Shown here: piece after piece, positions 36,061 to 46,799 of the stretch | Layout of the letters: each line of letters opens with the position of its first letter | How positions within the stretch are numbered: position 1 is the first letter of the stretch | The notes under the pieces: generated by a model | The model's input: only the letters and a program-made list of their open reading frames with translations | What the model was told of the DNA's origin: nothing | Databases searched by the model: none | Source: Blumeriella jaapii | Taxonomy: Eukaryota > Ascomycota > Leotiomycetes > Helotiales > Drepanopezizaceae | DNA length: 64,000 bases | Assembly: GCA_009599575.1 (NCBI GenBank) | Contig: VWND01000039.1 | Span: forward strand, 1-64,000 | Direction of reading: 5' to 3' | Made by a program: the position numbers and the translations under genes

Positions 36061-38330
36061 GCGATTAATAATAAATCGAATTGTATAAAATAAAAGTAAT
36101 TAAATAAGTTTTAATATTAATAACCCAAATATAAAAAGAATTATACGATTCTATTAAAAAATGGGCTGGTGTTTTACTAGTAAATACGAATACCGCATGC
36201 TGTAGAATTAGGCTTTGGAGCCAAGCTATTCTTGATCCGTGCGTCAGTTCGTAAAACGCTTGCATTGCGATTAATAATAAATCGAATTTTATAAAATAAA
36301 AAGAATTAAATAAGTTTTAATATTAATAACCCAAATATAAAAAGAATTGAACGATTCTATTAAGAAATGGGCTGGTGTTTTACTAGTAAATACGAATACC
36401 GCAGGCTGTAGAATTAGGCTTTGGAGCCAAGTTATTCTTGGTCCGTGCTTCAATTCGTAGAACGTTTGCATTGCGATTAGTAATAGATCGAATTGTACAA
36501 AATAAAAAGAATTAAATAAGTTTTAATATTAATAACCCAAATATAAAAAGAATTGAACGATTCTATTAAGAAATGGGCTGGTGTTTTACTAGTAAATACG
36601 AATACCGCAGGCTGTAGAATTAGGCTTTGGAGCCAAGTTATTCTTGGTCCGTGCTTCAATTCGTAGAACGTTTGCATTGCGATTAGTAATAGATCGAATT
36701 GTACAAAATAAAAAGAATTAAATAAGTTTTAATATTAATAACCCAAATATAAAAAGAATTGAACGATTCTATTAAAAAATGGGCTGGTGTTTTACTAGTA
36801 AATACGAATACCGCAGGTTGTAGAATTAGGCTTTGAAGCCAAGTTATTCTTGGTCCGTGCTTCAATTCGTAGAACGTTTGCATTGCGATTAGTAATAGAT
36901 CGAATTATACAAAATAAAAAGAATTAAATAAGTTTTGATATTAATAACCCAAATATAAAAAGAATTGAACGATTTTATTAAGAAATGGGCTGGTGTTTTA
37001 CTAGTAAATACGAATACCGCAGGCTGTAGAATTAGGCTTTGGAGCCAAGCTATTCTTGGTCCGTGCGTCAGTTCATAAAACGCTTGTATTGCGATTAATA
37101 ATAAATCGAATTGTACAAAATAAAAAGAATTAAATAAGTTTTAATATTAATAACCCAAATATAAAAAGAATTGAACGATTCTATTAAGAAATGGGCTAGT
37201 GTTTTACTAGTAAATACGAATACCGCAGGCTGTAGAATTAGGCTTTGGAGCCAAGTTATTTTTGGTCCGTGCTTTAATTCGTAAAACGTTTGCATTGCGA
37301 TTAGTAATAGATCGAATTGTACAAAATAAAAAAAATTAAATAAGTTTTAATATTAATAACCCAAATATAAAAAGAATTAAACGATTTTATTAAAAAATGG
37401 GGGCTGGTGTTTTACTAGTAAATACGAATACCGCAGGCTGTAGAATTAGGCTTTGGAGCCAAGTTATTTTTGGTCCGTGCGTTAATTCGTAGAACGTTTG
37501 CATTGCGATTAATAATAAATCGAATTGTACAAAATAAAAAGAATTAAATAAGTTTTAATATTAATAACCCAAATATAAAAAAAATTAGACGATTTTATTA
37601 AGAAATGGGCTGGTGTTTTATTAGTAAATACGAATACCGCAGGCTGTAGAATTAGGCTTTGGAGCCAAGTTATTCTTGGTCCGTGCTTTAATTCGTAGAA
37701 CGTTTGCATTGCGATTAGTAATAGATCGAATTGTACAAAATAAAAAGAATTAAATAAGTTTTAATATTAATAACCCAAATATAAAAAAAATTAGACGATT
37801 TTATTAAGAAATCGGCTGGTGTTTTACTAATAAATACGAATACCGCAGGTTGTAGAATTAGGCTTTGGAGCCAAGTTATTTTTGGTCCGTGCTTTAATTC
37901 GTAGAACCTTTGTATTGCGATTAATAATAAATCGAATTGTACAAAATAAAAAGAATTAAATAAGTTTTAATATTAATAACCCAAATATAAAAATATATAG
38001 ACGATTTTATTAAGAAATGGACTGGTGTTTTACTAGTAAATACGAATACCGCAGGCTGTAGAATTGGGCTTTGGAGCGAAGCTATTTTTGGTCCGTGCGT
38101 CAATTCGTAGAACGTTTGCATTACGATTAATAATAAATCGAATTGTATAAAATAAAAGAAATTATATAAGTTTTAATATTAATTTTTAAAAATAAATAGA
38201 TTTATAAAGTTTTATTAAAAAATGGGCTGGTATTTTATCAGTAAATACGAATACCGCAAGCTGTAAAATTAAGCTATAAAGCCGAGCTATTATTAGTCTG
38301 TTTTTTGATTTTACGAACGTTTATTTTACG
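36061..38330. repeat. Satellite A array A4 (10 units plus diverged terminal unit)
   Basis: Unit starts near 36061, 36267, 36473, 36679, 36885, 37091, 37297, 37505, 37711 and 37917, and the diverged unit from 38123. Confidence 0.93.
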
Positions 38331-38688
38331 ATTAATATTTAATCGAATTATATATATATATTATTATTGTATAATTTCGAAAAGATTTGTTGTAATTTAA
38401 AATTTAACAAAAGATATATATTATAAACGAATTGAAATTTTATATTTTTTGAATTTGATTTTTCATAATCGATTAATTATTAATAAATAAATGGCTATAT
38501 CGATTTTTTCGAAATTTATATTATAAATTGAAAAGTGGCAGCTTCGATTAATTCGAAAATTAAGCTAAGAGGGAGGGGGGGGGCAGCACCGAATAATTCG
38601 AAAAATAAGCTTAAAAGAAAAAGGGGGTTGGCTGCGCCGATTAATCGAGAAATAAGCTGAAAAGAAAAAAGGAGGAGGGACTTAAATA
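38331..38688. repeat. Spacer with three ~45 bp repeats, C4
   Basis: Same order as in C1 and C3: AT-rich stretch, then GGCAGCTTCG, GGCAGCACCG and GGCTGCGCCG units. Confidence 0.8.
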
Positions 38689-39830
38689 ACGTTATTATTA
38701 ATTAATAATATTTATAAGCTTTTGCGCATAAAACATTAATAATTTGTAAGCTAAATACGAATTTAATTTTATTTTTAAAATCGAAAAATTCTTGCGAAAA
38801 AACCGATTTAGTGACCAAAAAAAGTCGGGTACCAAGGTCTGCCAAAAATAAGGTTAGAAGGGGGGGTTATTACAACTTTTTAATTTATTAATCGTATTTA
38901 TAAGCTTTTGCGTATAAAAGATTAATAATTAATAAGTTAAATACAAATATAATTTTATTTTTAAAATCGAATAATTTTTGCGAAAAAAACCGACCTGGTG
39001 ACCAAAGAAAGTCGGTTACCAGGGTCTGCCAAGATTAGGGATAGAAGGGGGGGTTATTACGACTTTTTAATTTATTAATCGTATTTATAAGCTTTTGCGT
39101 ATAAAAGATTAATAATTAATAAATTGAATACAAATATAATTTTATTTTTAAAATCGAATAATTTTTGCGAAAAAAAAACCGACCTGGTGACCAAAGAAAG
39201 TCGGTTACCAAGGTCTGCCAAGATTAGGGTTAGAGGGGGGGGTTATTACAACGTTTTAATTTATTAATCGTATTTATAAGCTTTTGCGTATGAAAGATTA
39301 ATAATTAATAAGTTAAATACAAATATAATTTTATTTTTAAAATCGAATAATCTTTGCGAAAAAAAACCGACCTGGTGACCAAAGAAAGTCGGTTACCAGG
39401 GTCTGCCAAGATTAGGGTTAAAAAGGGGGTTATTACAACTTTTTAATTTATTAATCGTATTTATAAGCTTTTGCGTACAAAAGATTAATAATTAATAAGC
39501 TGAATACAAATATAATTTTATTTTTAAAATCGAATAATTTTTGCGAAAAAACCGACCTGGTGACCAAAGAAAATTGGTTACCAAGGTCTGCCAAGATTAG
39601 GGTTAGAAGGGGGTAGTAATAACTTTTTAATTAATTAATAGTATTTGTAAGCTTTTGCGTACAAAAGATAATTAATCAATAAGCTGAATACGAATATAAT
39701 TTTATTTTTCAAATCGAATAATTTTTGCGAAAAAACCGACCTGGTGACCAAAGAAAGTTGGTCACCAGGGTCTGCCAAGACTGGTCACCAACGTTGGTGA
39801 CCACCAAAATTCTCTCGCTTATAATATTAG
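38689..39830. repeat. Satellite B array B4 (6 units)
   Basis: Six units; terminal unit with arms at 39740-39769, palindrome 39782-39803, terminus TAATATTAG at 39822-39830. It then joins Gypsy-D1. Confidence 0.93.
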
Positions 39831-41520
39831 GACAACGTAAATACAATTGTAAAAGCTGATTTGAGAAACTCGAAAGTTTTTATATAATCGTTGTTGAAAT
39901 TCAATTTAGTATTTTTTTTCGTTAAATTTATTAAAAAAATAACGATTTTAAAAAAATCTTCAATAAATCGTCGATAAAAATTCGCAAAACCTAAAAACGC
40001 TTATAAGTTTTTAACGTTAAGAAAAAGATTCCAGTCCGTAATGACTTTTAGCTTTTTAAAATCCATTTTAATTTTAATAAAAAAAATAATTATTTTAAAA
40101 TAAACGATTTTTTAAATTTCGAATTCGCATTTTTTTATATTTAATTGCAAGCCAGCGTCAGAAAAAGCTTAAAAAACGAAATTAACGTATTTTTTATATT
40201 TTTAAAATTTTTTTAAATAAACTAAAATATCGTTTATTTAAATTATGCAAAAAATATTTAAGTAAAATCGTAAAATATCGTTTATACGGAATTAAAACGT
40301 GGCGAAAGCGTTGCACAATCCGAAAAGCATAACTAAAAACTCGAACAGGCTATATTTCGTATTAAATGCAATAAGCTATTTATAGCTTTTTTTTATTCGA
40401 ATTTTATTAAAAACGGCGAAAACGTCGAGTTTAATATAAAATTTAGCTTTGTTTAATCGTAAAAGCGTTTTTTAAATCAATAATAAAAAGTATCGGTTTT
40501 TAATTATAATAGCGTTAAAAGCTTTGTAATCGACGCAAAATCGTAATTTTTTTCTTGGTTTTTTCGTAAATAAAACTAAAAAAACTGCGAAGAAAAAACT
40601 CGCTTGAATTCAGCTTTTTTCGAAGTTTTTTTTAAGAAATTTGCGTAAGATTTAAAATTCGTCGACTGATATATTATATAAAAAGTCGTATAAAAATATT
40701 GTTTTAAATCGAAGTTTTATCGTATAATCAACGCCTTTTTTATAAAATGCAAATTTATTAGCTTCGATAAAATCAAAAGCGGCTAGATAATAATAATAAT
40801 AAAAAAAAAGTTTTATTCGAAAATCGATTAGCGGTTTGGTTTGAAAAGCCAAACGAATATTTTTCAGTGAAATTTTAGCGAAATAAAATTCGGCTGAAAA
40901 TTGTTATCGTATAATTTGAAAAGCTTATTTTTTTAGAATTAATCGATTTTAAATAATATAATAAAAAAAAATTCGTCGGTTAAAGCGCCTAGTTTATATA
41001 ATTATTAATTAATTTCGTATAAAAAAACTGAAAATACCTCGATTTCTGATTAAAAAGCTAAAATAATAAATATAGCTGCTTTTGTACGACGAAATATAGC
41101 TGATAAAACGACGGTTTTGTAAAAATAGCGTTTTAAAATTAGGCCTGAAATAGCCAATTGATAAATGCGTTAAAATAAGCAATTCGTACGGCAAAAGTCT
41201 GAATTAAAACAAAAAGTGTTTGTAATTTAATTAATATAAAAGTTGTATATCCGAAGCCAAGGCTTTTTTTAAATAAAATCGTATTTTTCTAATGTTATAA
41301 TAAAAGCTGTAATTAATTCGATATAGCCGGCGGTATTAACTTAAAAAAAAACTTGATAAATAATATCGTCGTAAATGGAAAAGCGTCCGTTAACCACGGT
41401 AAGTTTACGTAAATTAATAAGTAAAACAAAAATTAATTTGTAGTTTTATACGAAAAAATAATTAATAAAATTATCCGTAGCTCCTAAATCGTTTGAAAAA
41501 TAAGTTTTAATATATATATT
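39831..41520 (-). pseudogene. Gypsy-D1 protease-RT, decayed and truncated
   Basis: Protease at about 41470 reads FSNDLGATDNFIN (D-S-G changed to D-L-G by one C-to-T). The RT entry segment is at 40652-40852 (FDFIEANKFAFYKKGVDYTI). The thumb/connection appears at 40120 (DAGLQLNIKKCEFEI) and 39980 (AFLGFANFYRRFI). RNase H is cut short by the junction at 39830. Confidence 0.8.
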
Positions 41521-43119
41521 ATTAATAATTATAATACAAAACAATATTAAATATGGTTCCGAAACGCCGTTTAAAGCAAATAATTTTAATTTATTTTTTC
41601 AAAGTTTTTAATAATAATAATTATCAAAAACAATTAGTTTCCCGATTTTTTTGCTTCGGCTTTAGCTTTTTTAATTTAAAAAAAGTCGGGGCAATTAGCA
41701 GCGCGGTATTTATCGCTGGCATATTACAAGCAAAAGTTATTAATAAAAAAGTAAATTCGGCGAGCTAGCTTTTCGGTATTATTTATTAAGCGTTTGTTTT
41801 TGGCTATATCGGCTGCGGTTTATATAATTGCTTTGATTTAAATAACGCTAAAATTCATAAAATTGCTTTGAATAATAGTCGTAATAACAGTTCTAAATAT
41901 AAAAGCAGAAAAAATGATTTTCGTATTACGGCTTCCGGTTTTGTAATAATTAAAATTCAATTATCGAAAAACGGTATCGGTTTCGCGTATTTAAGCGCAA
42001 AAATTAATAAAATCGATTTTTAAATCGAAAAAGTTAATATACGACAAGCGGATAATTATATTAAAATAAAAAGCTTTGCGCAAAATAACGATAGCGGCTT
42101 TATTATTGTACTTAATATAATTTTTAATTTCCAGTTAAATAAAAAGAAAAATAAACAGAAATTAATTATTTTTCTTAAAAAATAATTTTTTTTAAATGCA
42201 TTTGCTTATTAATTAAAAATACCGAACGATTATTAAAAAATTTAAATTATTTTTGCAATAATCAAGTAAGAAAAAATGCCGTCCGTACGTAAATTTTTTT
42301 TGTAAAACGCTTTTGGCTGTATCGAAAAAGCGGGAAAAAAAAAAAAATTTATACGATTCTGTTCGGTCGTATACTAATTTTAATTAAAACGGAGTTTTAA
42401 AATTATATTTTAAGAAAAAAATAATAATAAATTTTATAACGTTGCCGGTGCTATTCGAATCTGTGAATTTATCGGGATCGGAAAAAGCAAATGTTTTTTT
42501 TTTTTTTTGCGTTTGAAATATTCGATGTATTTTAACTAGTAAAAGCTTGTTTTCGGAAATAAGTAAATTCGGCTTCGCGGTTTTAAATTATTTTTTTTGC
42601 AAAAAACCTTTTTTTCCCAGTATTATACCGTTTAAACATTCAGCTTTTAAGCGAAATTATTTAGTTTGGCTTTAAATAATATTATTACATCGTTCTGCTT
42701 TACCGCGTAAGCGAAAATATCGAGAATTTTTTAAAAGCAAGCTTTCGTATTAGCGATTAAAACGGCGATAATTTGGTCGGAATATTTAAAATGTCTTAAA
42801 AAAAAGCAATTAAAAAGTTCCGACAATTTAAAAAATTCCGATATTTTCGGTATTAATGCCCGTTAAAAAAAAAGCGTAAAATATGTTTTGTTTCGGAATA
42901 TAAGCAGAAGCAGAACAGGGTTTTTTAAATATAAATTTTGTATTAAAAAGAATTGTCGTTTCGTAGTTTCGTATATATAAAAGGTTGTAAAAATCGTAAA
43001 GGTTATTATCGCGATAAAATTAATTTTTTGTATACGCAAAAACAAAACAGAATTAACAAGCTTTTTTAACTCGAAGGCTAAAATAAAAATGTCAAAAAGG
43101 ATTTGATAATTAATATATC
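41521..43119 (-). pseudogene. Gypsy-D1 gag region, decayed
   Basis: Position between protease and LTR fits gag. No zinc knuckle or other motif is recognised with confidence, and open frames here (41553-41768 plus, 42863-43045 minus) are short. Confidence 0.4.
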
Positions 43120-43299
43120 AAAAGGTGCGAACGAGCAAAAAGTTCGTAAATAATTTGCATTAATTACGAGGTTTTCAAGTTAGAAATGCCGCGAATTCTA
43201 AAATACAATATGTGCGAATAATCACGTGGTTCCGATATTACGTGATAACAACGTAATTTTCAGATCACGTGACCAACGAACTGATGTCCCATCCTCTTA

Positions 43300-44608
43300 T
43301 ATTAATACTTAAAAATAAGATTATAAAAAACGTTAGCTTTAGTCAAATAAATCAAAAACTTTGCAATTATACCGTAGTTTCAAATAAAACGTCGATATAA
43401 GTTATAAAAAACCAAAAAAGCTTTGTATATTTTTTACAATAGTAAAAAGCTTTTAGTAAGCGATTACGAAGATCTTTTTTGAATTTATTTTTAAGCTTTT
43501 AATCGAAATAACAAAACTTAAATAACGGGTTCGAATAACGTTGAATTTAAATTTTCGAATATCGGCCTGTAATCCAGCGTTAGCGAGCTTTTAAAGTATT
43601 TTACGAACGTATATAACGTGTTTTAATAAATCGGAAAAGTAAATAAAAATATTATTCAGATACGCAATACAAAAATCGTTTAAATAATCGAAAAAAACGT
43701 CGTTTATATAGCGTTGATAAATTGCGGATTTATTAATAAAGCCAAAAGGTAGCATTTTGCATTTATAAGCGCCGTAACGCGTACGAAACGTCGTTAGTTT
43801 TTTACTAGCGGAATTTATTCGAATTTTATAAAAAGCTTGGCGAATATCGAGCTTTGTAAAAATTCGCGCTTTCGAAAAACGAGCAAAAGTTTTATCGATA
43901 AAAAGAAAAGAATAGCGGTTTTTACGAATAATATTATTAAAAGCTCGATAATCGATATAAAAACGTAATAAACCGTCGGGTTCTTTAGCGAAAAGCATTA
44001 AAGCAGCGAAAAAAGCGGTAAAAGGTTCGATAAAGCTTTTATTAAAATTATTTTGTAAATAAATTTTAATAATCTCGAGCTTTAAAATCGATATTTTGTA
44101 TAAAAAAATGTATTTCAGTTTTTTTCATTTATAATAAGCTTGATTTTATAATCGTAAGGCCGGTAAAAATCTAGCTCGTTATTGGCGGCTTTAAAAAACA
44201 CGTATTCGAGGTTTTTGTAATTCGGGAAAAAAGATTCGAGGAAAAGTTTATTCGAAGTAAGCTTTGCTAAGCTAGTTAAAAAGATCGAAATCGATATTTC
44301 GTTGGTTTTGAAACGTTCGAAAAAATTATAAAATTAAATTTTAAAAAAATTGTTATATGTAAAATCGTTTAGTATTTTGTCGATTTCGTATAAAAAAGTT
44401 GAAAAAATTTCAATTGCTTTTTTTCTGAAAAGCAGTTTAAAAGCGTATGCAATAATTTAGCAAATAAAAATTAAATAAGCAATAGATTAAAAGATTCGTT
44501 TTCGAATTAATCGTTTGAAAAATTTAAAAAGCGGCTTGTTTGAATTATCGATTATATAAAGCTGAAAGGCCATCGCAACGAAAGCTTTTTTTTCGGTTTT
44601 TAATATAT
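43300..44608 (-). mobile_element. Gypsy-D2, chromovirus RT fragment of the Gypsy-E family
   Basis: The open frame 43591-43998 encodes RT fingers and palm (LLRFYIDYRAFNNIIRKNRY, FTKLDIRQAFYKIRI, YLNNIFIYFSDL) and is nearly the same protein as Gypsy-E at 57540-57930. Homology to Gypsy-E runs from about 43300 to 44600. In the catalytic box both Asp of YLDD are Asn. The left end meets the Gypsy-D1 edge; the right end is broken by a pogo end. Confidence 0.85.
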
Positions 44609-45228
44609 ATAGTGGGCTGCCTTCCCATATTTATCCTGCGGGCACTCGGATAATATGGGGGAAAGCAAGTGTCCTATTGCATCCAAGTGTCCTATCTTAA
44701 TTCATGATTTTTTACGATCGCATTTTATAATAAAACATTATTATTTAATTACGCCAAATTAAAAGGTAATAAAAGCAAGAAGATATTTTTAGATTTTAAA
44801 TTAAAAATTTCATTTTTAATAATTGAAAGTTATTAAATTATATATTTTCATTAAATTTTCTATTTTTTATTATCGCATTTTGTATTAAAACATTATTAAC
44901 GCCAGATATTTAATTATAATAAGTTGATAAATAATAAAAACAGAAAGCTATTATTAAATTATAAGTTAAAAGTTTAATTTTTATTAATTAAAAGTTCTTA
45001 AACGAAATGTTTTGTTTTAATTTTTATTTCTTATAATCGCATTTTAAATTAAAATACTTTCAACGCCAGTTATTTAATTATAAAAAACTGAATAAAAGTA
45101 AGTTCAGCTTGTATTCGAATAGAATTTATAGAAAATATATTCAATTCTACGTCGGAACATTTATTTTTGATTAAGTGAAAGTAATTTAAATCGTTTTTGT
45201 ACGTATTTCCAATCAGAAATTATATTAA
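44609..45228 (+). mobile_element. Truncated pogo element end with triplicated subterminal block
   Basis: Starts ATAGTGGGCTGCCTTCCCAT, the TIR of 33436 with C-to-T changes. The subterminal sequence around CAACGCCAGATATTCAATTA of the intact element occurs here three times in tandem (about 44698-44845, 44846-45010, 45011-45200). Homology ends before the transposase gene. Confidence 0.8.
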
Positions 45229-45681
45229 TTAAACGGCTACGAATCGTACAAATACAATATACTTTTATAAAAACTAAATAAAACTTATATTTCTTTTAGC
45301 TTTTATTGCTAGTATCTTGACTAGTTAGTAGACAGAGGGAGCAATAAATACACACGATAGGATTGGTTGACTTGTAGTAGTATTCTAGGTATGGTGTGCG
45401 CCCTTATGGGGCGTGCACGGTATTCGGGAACTAGTCGTCTTAGCAACCAGTCATATAAGCAACACGTGACACTTAATCTAGCAACACACCCTTCTGACAG
45501 CGTGCAGTAGCAGCTTTAAAACTGACTGCAGTACGCCTGTTAATAAAAAAAAGAAAAAAAAAAACTAGCTATAACGTTATATATATTCTGTACGTCACCC
45601 ATTTTGTATATTCTGAAAGTAAACTCAGCGTTTTTAAAAAGCGCTGTAAAACCTTCCATATTTGTACATTTGTATAATACA
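45229..45681 (-). repeat. Copia 3' LTR (left limit uncertain) and short unassigned flank
   Basis: On the minus strand the LTR starts TGTATTATACAAATG at 45681, directly after the purine tract GATGAAAAAAGGGG. From about 45300 the sequence is GC-richer and little mutated. The far end cannot be fixed because no second LTR is in the window; 45229-45300 is unassigned. Confidence 0.6.
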
Positions 45682-45699
45682 CCCCTTTTTTCATCAACC

Positions 45700-46449
45700 T
45701 TGCACTAAACTTTCAAATCGAGTAATTATAAGCCTAGCAGCTTATATTATGCAACGTGGTTAGTCTCCGAAAATAGCTTTATAAAGCCGTCAGCTGCATT
45801 ATCCTTGTTTTAAACGTAATACAAATCTAGCCTATTAGCAGCAACTTCGGAACGAACGTAATAATATTTAATATTAATATGCTTCGTGCGTTGATAATAT
45901 TCGGAGAGTTTTTAGCCAATAAAAAAGCTTTCTGGCTGTCGTAATTTATTTCGATATATTAAGCATCTAAGCGATTGTAATCTATTTTCTGTAAAACTTG
46001 GCGGATCCAAGCGGTTTTCTAAGCGAACTTGCATATAATAACGTATTCAGTTTTTTAATAAAAAAAAGGGCAACGATAATTTGGCGCTTTAAAATAATTG
46101 CAAAAACAACTTTGCAAAAAAAAAAACGCAGCACCATTATATAATATTTTACTTATTCGGGCTCCAGCCCAATCAGAATCGCAAAAGCTATATAATTTTA
46201 TCTTGGCCTTGTCCGTGATTTATTTTTTAAATACCAAGCAAAACATTTTTGTTTTTTATAAGTATTATATTACGCGTTTAGCGGCGGCGATATATTATAA
46301 AAACGGATTTGTAAGAAATTTAGCTAGAACAAAGCAATAATATATAATATTTCAGCGTATTTAAATAGCGAAATATTATAAAAAGCCGCAAATCGATTAA
46401 TATAGCTTAATATCGTAAAATATGGCCTGGCCATCGAATTTAATTATAT
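45700..46449 (-). pseudogene. Ty1/Copia RNase H, 3' end of pol, decayed
   Basis: Minus-strand motifs in Copia order: FCDSDWAGAR (46161-46190, the D-x-D-W-A-G RNase H motif), RTKHINIKYYYVRSE (45850-45896, normally RTKHIDIRYHFVRE) and NAADGFIK (about 45785-45808, normally ADGLTK). The fragment is cut at 46449 by the Gypsy-B LTR; the rest of the Copia element would lie beyond the window. Plus-strand open frame 46098-46340 is a shadow. Confidence 0.88.
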
Positions 46450-46716
46450 TGTAAAAGTAGGTAGGAAAACCAGACTAATACGGCCATATGTCGGTGGGTA
46501 AGATAGTCTAGGAAATTCCTAGAAAAGACTGAAGAAAGGAAAAAAAAAATAAGTAAAAGTATAAATTAGACTGCGTGCCTATAATATTATTTAAAAGAGT
46601 GCTTTGCTTTTATACCTGTTGAAAATAATTAATAGCAAAGGGTTTCGAAAGGGTTTATGCCTCGACTATAGCTAAAACTATTAATTTTTAATAATACAAA
46701 ATAATACCGTTTTATA
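46450..46716 (-). repeat. 3' LTR of Gypsy-B
   Basis: 267 bp, matches 23161-23427. Here the outer (left) edge is intact (GTAGGTAGGAAAACCAGAC) and the inner (right) edge is mutated (ATTAATTTTTAATAATAC). Confidence 0.9.
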
Positions 46717-46799
46717 TTCTGTTCTAAATAATATACGTAATCGTTTTTAATTACGACCAAAAAAAAAAATATTTTTAATAAATGCAATTTAATTTATCT

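Larger units (their letters stand above)
39831..43291 (-). mobile_element. Gypsy-D1, 5' part of a Ty3/Gypsy element
   Basis: From the right: an unmutated LTR-like edge (about 43120-43291), gag, protease and RT; it is cut in the RNase H region at the satellite B terminus. The edge carries ATCACGTGGTTCC and CAGATCACGTGACCAACG, far GC-richer than the interior. Confidence 0.75.

Noticed and set aside
5779..38330. Satellite A open frames as a family of small genes
   Set aside because: They repeat at 206 bp with no spacer, lack promoters or introns, and differ by random-looking transitions; they are a by-product of a tandem satellite.
45300..45681. GC-richer patch as a host promoter or gene
   Set aside because: It directly follows a Copia purine tract and RNase H on the minus strand, so it is an LTR.
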